A stretch of 64,000 bases of DNA, taken from NCBI GenBank assembly GCA_027459505.1, contig DAIDIE010000016.1, positions 1 to 64,000 of the forward strand, written 5' to 3'. Positions 43,352 through 51,100 of this stretch are shown here, piece by piece. The translations under genes were made by a program, and so were the position numbers. Origin of the DNA: Acidobacteriota bacterium. GTDB lineage: Bacteria; Acidobacteriota; Terriglobia; Terriglobales; SCQP01. Each line of letters begins with the position of its first letter. The stretch's first letter is position 1. The notes under the pieces were generated by a model. It saw only the letters and a program-made list of their open reading frames with translations. It did no database searches and was not told the origin of the DNA.

Positions 43352-46030
43352 ATGAATCAGGACCGGAACATACAGGGGTCATCCGGCAAAAAGTTGAGCC
43401 GCGCGGCTCTCTGTGTCTTGCTGGGCTCGGGGCTGTGCGCCGTGCCGGGCGCGCAAGCGGCCGCTGCCCCACCACGTCATCAGGCACCTCAGCGCATGCT
43501 GTTGCGGAAATACGGCAAGCTGCCACTCAGCTTTGAGCCGAATGTCGGCCAGGCTGATCCGCACGTGCATTTTTTGGCGCGGGGCGCTGGCTATGGCATT
43601 TTCCTGCGGACCCGGGAGGCGGATCTGCGGCTGGATAAATCGTTGCTGCGGCTCCGTGTCGCCGGCGCCAATCCCAAGGCGGCGATGAGCGCACGGCAGC
43701 CCCTCGCTTCGCGCAGCAATTACCTCGTCGGCGCGCACAGCCAGTGGCGGACCAACGTGGCAAACTTTGCCGAGGTTATGGAGCGCAATATCTACCGGAA
43801 TATCGATTTGCGCTACTACGGCAACCAGCGCCGTCTGGAGTACGACTTCCTGGTGCATCCCGGCGCAGCGGTCAACACCATTGCCATGCGGGTGGACGGC
43901 GCTTCGCGCCTTCGGGTATTGCCCAACGGAAACGTGGCGGTGTATGCCGGCAATCGCACGCTGTCGCTGCACGCTCCGCTCGTCTACCAGCGCATTCACG
44001 GGCGGCTGCAGCAGGTGAGCGCCCGCTATGAGTTGGCCAACAATGAACTGCATTTCAAGGTTGGGGCCTTTGATCACGCTCATACGCTGGTGATCGATCC
44101 ATCGGTTGTCTATTCCACCTTCCTCGGTGGTAGCGGCAATGACCAAGCGGCCGGCATCGCAGTTGACGCCAGCGGCAACGCCTACGTAGTGGGTCAGACG
44201 GCCTCGACAAACTTTCCGGTCTCTGGAGCCCTGCAAGGCTCCCTGGCGGGCAACGTCGACGCGTTTGTAACGAAATTGAATGCCTCTGGCACCGGCGTCG
44301 TCTATTCCACCTACCTGGGAGGCAGCAGCATTGACCAGGCGATTGGGGTAGCGGTGGACGGCAGTGGCGATGCCTATGTTACGGGCTTGACCACCTCTTC
44401 GGATTTCCCCGTCACATCCGGGGCCATCAGCGGCAGCTACAGTGGTAACGCATCGGCCTTCATCACCGAGTTGAATCCCAGCGGGCAGGGGCCGGTCTTT
44501 TCGACCTACCTGGGCGGCAACGGCGCCACCGTCGGAAATGCGATTACGGTGGACGGCAGCGGCAATGTCTATGTCGCCGGCAACACCGGCGCAACGAACT
44601 TCCCGACTACCTCGGGCGTGGTTCAAAGCGCGCTGGTGGGTACCAGCGCGGGCTTCGTGATCAGTCTCAAGCCCAGTGGAGCGGGGGTGAACTTTGCCAC
44701 CGTGATTGGCGGGAGCGGTTCCAACAACATCGCTACCGGCATTGCGGTGGATGGCAGCGGCAACATTTATGTTGCCGGCGAAACCAACTCCACGGATATG
44801 CATACGACCAACGGCAGCAGCAATGCGGGTGGGAACGATGCCTATGTGGCAAAGCTGAATGCCGGCGCTACCTCTTACGGGTACCTGGAGCTGTTGGGTG
44901 GCAGCAATGACGATGGCGCCAACGGAATCGCTATTGACGGTTCAGGCAACGCCTATGTCACCGGTTTTACCCTGTCCTCTAATTTTCCCACCAAGGCCGC
45001 TTTGCAGGGTTCCCTGGCGGGTCCGGGCAATGCCTTTATCGCCAAGTTGGACGGCAGCGGGAACGTTGTTTACAGCACTTTCCTCGGCGGCGGCGGTCAG
45101 GATACCGGAGCGGCGATTGCCGTAGATGGATCCGGTGACGCCTTTGTTGCCGGCATCACTACGTCGAGCAATTTCCCCACCGCCAGTCCGACCAAGGGGA
45201 CGCTTTCGGGCAACACCGACGCCTTCCTTTCCGAGGTCAATCCCAGTGGTTCAGGCTTGGTCTTCTCCACCTATATTGGCGGCAGCAGCGGTGACGCAGG
45301 CACGGCTCTGGCACTGGATAGCGGCGGCAATGCCTACGTAGCGGGCTGGACCGGATCCTCCGACTTCCCCACGCAGAGCGCCTACCAGGGCTCGTTCCAG
45401 GGCGGCTCGCGCGATGCGTTTGTCATGAAGTTCTCCACTGGCGGCAGCTTGAGCGGTGGTGGAGGTGGCGGCGGCGGAACGCCGGCGGCGGACTTCTCAA
45501 TGAGTCTGGCCCCAGCAAGCGTCACCGTGGCCGCCGGCAAGTCGGCCAGCTATACGCTGACAATTACTCCCAGCAACGGCTTCAACAGCGGAGTGAACCT
45601 AACCTGCAGCGGCGCTCCCAAGGGCGCAACCTGCACTATCGCCAACGCAACAGTGACTCCCGATGGCACCAACGCCGCGAGCACCACGGTGACCATCACG
45701 ACGACCTCGCGCTCGGCATTGGCCCCGCTCAACGGGCCTGCTAATGGCACACCGGTTTTGCCCCTCACCTTGGGGTGGCTGGGATTGGCTGCCATGGTTG
45801 GCTTGGGGATCTACCTGCAAAAGCGCAGCCGCTTTGCCTGGGTTCCGGCCCTGGCGGCGGTTGGTTTCTGCGCCATTGTCATGACCGCGTGCGGGGGCAG
45901 CTCCAGCCCCAGTTCTGGTGGATCCAGCGGTAATCCCAATGGAACTCCCGCTGGGACCTATACCATAACGGTGAACGGCGCGAGCGGCAACACCACGCAT
46001 AGCGCTACCACCAGTATGGTCGTTCAGTAA
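43352..46030 (+). CDS. Secreted beta-propeller (SBBP-repeat) surface protein
   Basis: An 892-residue protein with a signal peptide (LCVLLGSGLCAVPGAQAAAAP). Residues 40-240 are the domain that often precedes SBBP repeats (LSFEPNVGQADPHVHFLARG). From about 250 to 700, repeats of roughly 55 residues of the type FLGGSGNDQAAGIAVDASGNAYVVG form a beta-propeller. The end has an Ig-like stretch (FSMSLAPASVTVAAGKSASYTL), a hydrophobic helix, and a second Ser/Gly-rich Ig-like tail including a Cys in TACGGSS. The C-terminal helix could anchor it. No PEP-CTERM motif is present. Its place just after exosortase genes suggests a surface role. Confidence 0.88.
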   Translation: MNQDRNIQGSSGKKLSRAALCVLLGSGLCAVPGAQAAAAPPRHQAPQRMLLRKYGKLPLSFEPNVGQADPHVHFLARGAGYGIFLRTREADLRLDKSLLRLRVAGANPKAAMSARQPLASRSNYLVGAHSQWRTNVANFAEVMERNIYRNIDLRYYGNQRRLEYDFLVHPGAAVNTIAMRVDGASRLRVLPNGNVAVYAGNRTLSLHAPLVYQRIHGRLQQVSARYELANNELHFKVGAFDHAHTLVIDPSVVYSTFLGGSGNDQAAGIAVDASGNAYVVGQTASTNFPVSGALQGSLAGNVDAFVTKLNASGTGVVYSTYLGGSSIDQAIGVAVDGSGDAYVTGLTTSSDFPVTSGAISGSYSGNASAFITELNPSGQGPVFSTYLGGNGATVGNAITVDGSGNVYVAGNTGATNFPTTSGVVQSALVGTSAGFVISLKPSGAGVNFATVIGGSGSNNIATGIAVDGSGNIYVAGETNSTDMHTTNGSSNAGGNDAYVAKLNAGATSYGYLELLGGSNDDGANGIAIDGSGNAYVTGFTLSSNFPTKAALQGSLAGPGNAFIAKLDGSGNVVYSTFLGGGGQDTGAAIAVDGSGDAFVAGITTSSNFPTASPTKGTLSGNTDAFLSEVNPSGSGLVFSTYIGGSSGDAGTALALDSGGNAYVAGWTGSSDFPTQSAYQGSFQGGSRDAFVMKFSTGGSLSGGGGGGGGTPAADFSMSLAPASVTVAAGKSASYTLTITPSNGFNSGVNLTCSGAPKGATCTIANATVTPDGTNAASTTVTITTTSRSALAPLNGPANGTPVLPLTLGWLGLAAMVGLGIYLQKRSRFAWVPALAAVGFCAIVMTACGGSSSPSSGGSSGNPNGTPAGTYTITVNGASGNTTHSATTSMVVQ

Positions 46031-46057
46031 CCCTCACCGGCTGTGAAGCCATACATC

Positions 46058-46088
46058 CACGAGGCGCCCATCATGTGGGCGCCTCGTG
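46058..46088 (+). terminator. Intrinsic terminator of the SBBP protein gene
   Basis: CACGAGGCGCCCA and its complement TGGGCGCCTCGTG form a perfect 13-bp stem with a 5-nt loop, followed by CATTTT. Confidence 0.85.
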
Positions 46089-46192
46089 CATTTTGGGGCA
46101 ATAGGCTCCGAAATCGGGCTGATGTCCGCTTTTGTGGCTTGTTCCAGCAGTTTTCCTAAGACGTCTGCCTGAAACACGCTCCTCGCTTCGTA

Positions 46193-46215
46193 TCTCTCTC
46201 TCTCTCTCTCTCTCT
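46193..46215 (+). repeat. Dinucleotide TC microsatellite
   Basis: Eleven and a half TC units in a row, which is long for a high-GC bacterium. It lies in non-coding DNA, so slippage would not shift a reading frame. Confidence 0.9.
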
Positions 46216-46582
46216 GGCGAGAGGTTTCAATCTCCTCGCAAAGTTTTTGCTACTCAATGGCGGCCGGACGTTTGGCAACGAGCCGCAGGTGGCGTCCGGC
46301 GAGGCCGGAGATCACTCGCCGTTCCCTCGCGCGTACAGGGAGCGCGGAGAAAGTGCCAGTAGGCTGTGCGGATCACAGGAAGGCGGCAGACCTTGCGGGC
46401 GTACTCCAGTATGAGCCGAAGCCGAGTCGAGCTCATTTCGAGTGCGCGATCGCAGGGCCGAAGTGGCAGCAAGAATTCCCAGTCGCCTTTCAGGTACAGG
46501 TCGCAGTGACTGGTAAGGTCTGGCGATTAGCCGGAAGCTTCACACGGGACAGGCACGCCGGCGAGGGTTGCGGGTTGGGGAT

Positions 46583-46618
46583 GGGCACCGAAGCAGGTGG
46601 AATCAAGAGGCCGTGACG
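46583..46618 (+). repeat. Copy 2 of the short dispersed intergenic repeat
   Basis: Begins GGGCACCGAAG and aligns by eye with 2941-2977. It lies about 400 bp upstream of the sigma-54 promoter of the PEP-CTERM gene. Confidence 0.4.
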
Positions 46619-46843
46619 CCGTTTGACTAGTGCCTTGTGGATGGAGAAATCTTCTGGCGGCGCAAACGCTTGCTCACAAAGGGCGCTGCTTTTCCCGCAG
46701 TGAGTGGCCATCGGTGCACGCGCAGAAAGCCATCCGACGCGTTGTCTTTGCCGGAGCAACAGCGGCGTCCGCGGTGGGGATGCAGGCCCCCCATACAGGG
46801 CTGGGAGCCGGACGGCTGGAGGCGCAAAGCCGGGGGCACGGCA

Positions 46844-46938
46844 TGCGCAGCGGTTTGCATGCGCAAACTACGGCGGGCGCGGCGTTATGCAAGCCGTTGC
46901 GCAGTTCAGTAGCTCAGGAATGCGCAAGATGCTGCGCA
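46844..46938. promoter_or_regulatory. Cluster of five TGCGCA sites: candidate enhancer for a sigma-54 activator
   Basis: TGCGCA occurs at 46844, 46860, 46898, 46921 and 46933. Most copies lie in AT-flanked forms such as ATGCGCAA and TTGCGCAG. The last site is about 92 bp upstream of the -24 element. A multi-site array at this distance is typical of enhancer-binding activators. Confidence 0.6.
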
Positions 46939-47029
46939 GTCGTTTGTGCCAGCGGGGCGGGGAGTGAGCTATAGATAGTAAAACATGCTGCACATAGATA
47001 GACCATTGCTGCGTACACGGCTTTCCTAG

Positions 47030-47045
47030 TGGCGGGTGGCATGCA
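47030..47045 (+). promoter_or_regulatory. Sigma-54 promoter (-24/-12) of the PEP-CTERM gene
   Basis: TGGCGGGTGGCATGCA keeps TGGC and TGCA with the correct 10-bp GG-GC spacing. The start near 47055 would give a 135-nt leader before the PEP-CTERM start codon. Confidence 0.75.
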
Positions 47046-47189
47046 ATAAAACCATTGAAAATAGCCATAAAAAACGAGCAACGCTGGGCGGGGCGGGGTG
47101 GCATCAGACGTGCTAGTGAGTTAGCAAAGCGAGATAGCGTCAGGCAAGGGCGCTGTCACGAAGAACCCCGATTGAGAGGAATTACAGAA

Positions 47190-47870
47190 ATGAAGAAACT
47201 GTCGCTGAGTTTAGTGCTTGCGTTGTTCGTGCTCGCACTGGGGGCCGTCAGCGCGAATGCGCAGACGCAGATCACCCTGGGCGCGTCGAGCCAGAATCTT
47301 GTGTTCTCCGGGCAGGGCGCTGGAACCACCGGTCTGAACCTGCAGCTCGGCAGCTGTGATGCCGCCGGCAACTGCATGCTTTCGGGCCAGGCCTTCGGCA
47401 CCGGTGCGCTGTCCTCTTCCGGCGATTACAGCATCAGCGCCGCGGCGGGCAACAGCATCACGCTGAGCAGCCTGGGCAGCGGTTTGTGGGCTGTCAACCA
47501 GAGCTCGCCGCTGTCTTTCAGCTACACCAGCAACGGCTCGACGCTGTTGACGGGCAACCTGGAACTGCTGACGTTATCGCAGTTGCCGGGCTCGCAGCTG
47601 GGCAACTTTAACTCCAACTTCGACGCCAACCTGGTGGTGACGGGCGGCCTGCTCTCCAGCGCCTTCAGCCCCAGCGGTGGCGCCCTGGACATCACCATTC
47701 TTTACGGCAGCAATGCCAATATCTCCACCCTGGTTGGCACCAGCAACTCGCTGACCGCGGTCATCTCCGCCGGTGAACTGCGGCCGGTTCCGGAGCCGGG
47801 CACGGTCCTCTTGTTCGGTTCTGGACTGACGATGATCGGTGGTTTGCTGCGCCGCCGTCTGGGCCTCTAA
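47190..47870 (+). CDS. PEP-CTERM sorting-domain surface protein
   Basis: A 226-residue secreted protein: signal peptide (LSLVLALFVLALGAVSANAQ), a Ser/Gly/Asn/Leu-rich body with few charged residues and likely beta structure, then the sorting tail VPEPGTVLLFGSGLTMIGG plus basic RRR at the very end. PEP is at 201-203. The exosortase gene 7 kb upstream supplies the processing enzyme. GAGAGGA precedes ATG 47190 by 9 bp. The gene has its own sigma-54 promoter and terminator. The body shows no enzyme domain, so a structural matrix protein is most likely. Confidence 0.94.
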   Translation: MKKLSLSLVLALFVLALGAVSANAQTQITLGASSQNLVFSGQGAGTTGLNLQLGSCDAAGNCMLSGQAFGTGALSSSGDYSISAAAGNSITLSSLGSGLWAVNQSSPLSFSYTSNGSTLLTGNLELLTLSQLPGSQLGNFNSNFDANLVVTGGLLSSAFSPSGGALDITILYGSNANISTLVGTSNSLTAVISAGELRPVPEPGTVLLFGSGLTMIGGLLRRRLGL

Positions 47871-47997
47871 TCGAGGAACTCAGACCCGAGCTTCGCATCC
47901 ACGACGGTCACTCAGGCGCCGGGCACGAGGCAGCACGGCACCCGGAAGCGTAGCAGTAAACGAGGCGAAATACAGTTGGTCGTCGAACGGGCAAGCC

Positions 47998-48035
47998 CAA
48001 GCGGGGCGGAACCAGCAATGGTTCCGCCCCGCTTG
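47998..48035 (+). terminator. Intrinsic terminator of the PEP-CTERM gene
   Basis: A perfect 16-bp stem (CAAGCGGGGCGGAACC and complement) with a 6-nt loop, then a T-containing tail. No gene lies to the right in this direction. Confidence 0.75.
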
Positions 48036-48054
48036 TAGTTGTGAGGCATAAAAA

Positions 48055-48086
48055 ACGGGTGTAAGGCTGGCCAGCCTTACACCCGT
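48055..48086 (-). terminator. Intrinsic terminator of the giant Ig-repeat lipoprotein gene
   Basis: A perfect 14-bp stem (ACGGGTGTAAGGCT and complement) around GGCC; on the reverse strand TTTTT follows directly. Confidence 0.88.
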
Positions 48087-48112
48087 GAATACTTGCCGTG
48101 GTCGCGAGCCGT

Positions 48113-51100
48113 TTAAGGTAGCGAAGACAACGAGCTGGTGATCTGCTCATTGGTGCTTTTTACGGCATCAATGAAGTCGTCGTAGTTTTTTTCCTCGCCG
48201 CCGGTGGTGTATCCCCACGGGTCGGTGCCGGAGGCCACAATCGCCTCCTTGCCGTCGTAGGCGTTGTCCAGGAAGCTGACCAGACCCCAGTTGGTTTTTT
48301 CGCCCCAGGAGTCGCACCAGGCCCAGAATTTCATGCCGGCGATGTTTTGACTGCCGGCGAGAGCGCCGTCGGTACTGGCGGCGGCCATGTTGAGGTCCTG
48401 CAGCAGCTTTTGCTGGTAGGCCGCGCCGCGCGCACTTTGCGTGGTGGAGGCACGGGAGGAATCCGGGTCGGGATAGCGCCACAGATCCGAGTCCGCGTTG
48501 GCGGTTTCCCCTTCCCAGCTGACCAAGGGCTTGTCGCCGGTAGCCTGCAAGGTCATTTCATAGACCTGCTGGTCGGCAACGCTGGCTTGCACCACATCAC
48601 AGTATTGTGCCGCGGAGGCAAGAATTTGCTGCCGCGAGATTCCGTTCCAGCCGTTCAGCGTGGCCGGACCGAAGACCAGTTGGTTGGGCCGGTACTTGCG
48701 CACCGCCGCCGTTTCAATTTGGAAGAACTTGTCGGCGTACACGCGAAGGAAGGCGTTGAGATCGGTCTTCACCGCCGGGTTGGCCGTGCTCATGGCAATG
48801 TCATCGTTGCCCACCCAGGGATTACGGCCATCTTCGTCCAACAGGCCGGTGCCCATTCCATAACCGCCATTATCGTCGAAGGTGGTGTAATTGGAGCCCC
48901 AGGCAGCGTTGAGGTTTTGAATTGTTCCGTACTTCTGCTCCAAAAACTGCTGCAAAGCGTACTTGGTGTAGACTTTGGTGTCGCTGTAGGTCAACGAGTA
49001 GCGGCTGTTGGATGTCTGCTGGAAGTTGGTGCACAGGGCGACCCAACCAATGTTGGGGCCTTCGTGGCCTCCCGGATTGGTGGGCAGATCCGGTCCCGGA
49101 CCAAACCCGAGCAGGTTATCGCCGTCGTCGATGGCCGTCCCGATCAACCACGGTGAGGTGGCCAAAGCGGTGTTGGTATTTTGCTGCACGAAGGCGTCGG
49201 CATAGGTGGCAAAGTTAGGATCGAACACATCTGGGGTGTTGCCGCCACGGTAGTCGGTATATTCCGAATCAAGTCCGTTGATCAGATCCTTCATGGGCTG
49301 CGGCGCCAAATTGTTCTGGTCGATCATCGAATAATAAGCCGGACGCAGCATTTGGACAAAGGGGATGGGGGAAGTTGTGTTCCTGGTTCCCCAATAGGAA
49401 AGAGGAACTACCCAATCATTGGCATACTCCGCCGCCGTATTGAAGCCCCACGCCTTGAGGCGGCGGGCGGTCTGAATCCCCCACTGCTGCATGGAGCCGT
49501 ACTTGGCCAAAATGGTGGAGTTGTAGCTGATTCCCATGTCGTCAATAGACGTTGTGCTGTCGACGTCAAAGACGCCGAGCATCCACATGGGGTGGCCTTC
49601 GGGAGTGATGAATACCCAGCGATTACCGAGCTTCTCCACGCGGAAATAGCCCGTGCCACCTTCCGGTGACGTTACGCTTAAAAGTCCTCCGTACTGATCC
49701 AGACCGCTTGCGGTAGTGGTTGCCGCCGCCGCGCCTACGACCAGCGAAAGCGCCGCAGTTTGGGAGTTATTGGCGGCGTCGGTCACCTGCACGGTAAAAG
49801 TGCTCGTACCGCTGCTGCCAGGAGTGCCGCTGATCTGACCTGTGCTTGACAAGATCAGACCGGAAGGCAAGCTGCCAGCGGAGACAGTCCAGGTATAGGG
49901 AGTCGTTCCACCACTGGCCGCCAACGTCGCGGTGTAGGCTTGGCCGTCGGTGGCGCTGGGCAGACTGCTGGTGGTGATGGTCAGGCTGGGGCTGCTCGCC
50001 TGAACGGCGAGGCTCAGTGCCTGAGTTGCCTGCGCATTGTTGGCGTCCAGTACTTGCACGGTGAACGAGCTGGTACCGGAAGCAGAAGGTGTACCGCTGA
50101 TCTGGCCGCCGCTGCTCAAGGTGAGGCCCGCCGGCAAGGTACCAGCGCTGATACTCCAGGTGTAAGGAGTCGTTCCCCCCGATGCCGCAAGAGAGGCGCT
50201 GTAAGCCGAGCCCTGCTGTCCACCGCTCAGGCTGTTGGTGCTGATGGCGAGAGGCGTGGCGGTGGAGGCGCCCACGTTTATGCTCAACGTCGCCGTCTGG
50301 CTCAACCCGCTGGTGTCAGCGACTTTGAAGGTGACTGTCGACGTAGCAGCCGCAGTGGGCGTGCCGGAGATCTGGCCCCACGAAGCCAGTGTTAAACCCG
50401 CCGGCAATGTCCCCGAAGCCACGCTCCAGGTGTAAGGGGAGGTGCCGCCGAAAGCCTGCAGGCTCGCACTGTAGGATTGCCCCACCGTGCCGCCGGGCAG
50501 AGAGGTATTGGTAATGGTGATTCCCATGCCAACTGTAATGCTCAGGTTGGCGGACTGCTTCTGTCCCGCGCTGTCGCTGACGGCAACGGCAAAGGAGCTG
50601 CTGCCGGAGGCGGTTGGGGTGCCGGAGATCTGCCCGGCGGCGCTCAGTGTGAGTCCCGCGGGGAGGCTGCCACTGGCGAGTTGCCAGCTATAGGGAGCGG
50701 TGCCGCCGCTGGCGCTCAACGTCGCGCTGTAGCTCTGCCCGGTCGTTCCGGCGGGTAAGCTGCTGCTGGTAACCGCCAAAGGCGCGGCCGTGGAAGCGGC
50801 GATATCGATACTGAACGCGGCAGTCTGGCTCAAGCCGTTACTGTCAGCCACTTTGAAGGTGACAGTCGAGTTGGCTGCCGCGGTTGGCGTACCGGAAATC
50901 TGCCCCCACGAGGCCAGTGTCAAGCCGGCCGGCAACGTCCCCGAAGCTACGCTCCAGGTGTAGGGAGAGGTGCCGCCAAAGGCCTGCAGGCTGGCGTTAT
51001 AGGCTTGGCCCACCGTGCCGCTGGGCAGGGAAGTGTTGGTGACGGTGAGGCCCAGACCGACGGCGATGCTCAGGTTGGCGGTCTGCTTTAGTCCGGTGCT

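Larger units (their letters stand above)
46089..47189. other. Long intergenic region upstream of the PEP-CTERM gene
   Basis: A 1.1-kb stretch with no convincing gene; its ORFs show shadow-like codon use. It carries a (TC) microsatellite (46193-46215), a short repeat (46583-46618), five TGCGCA sites (46844-46938) and the sigma-54 promoter at 47030-47045. The segment near 46965-47075 is more A+T-rich than its surroundings. Confidence 0.6.

Noticed and set aside
43379-44803. A 474-codon open frame on the - strand
   Set aside because: Antisense to the SBBP protein; its repeat look only mirrors the beta-propeller repeats.
46254-46974. Several small ORFs upstream of the PEP-CTERM gene
   Set aside because: They overlap each other on both strands, lack ribosome sites and motifs, and lie across regulatory signals.
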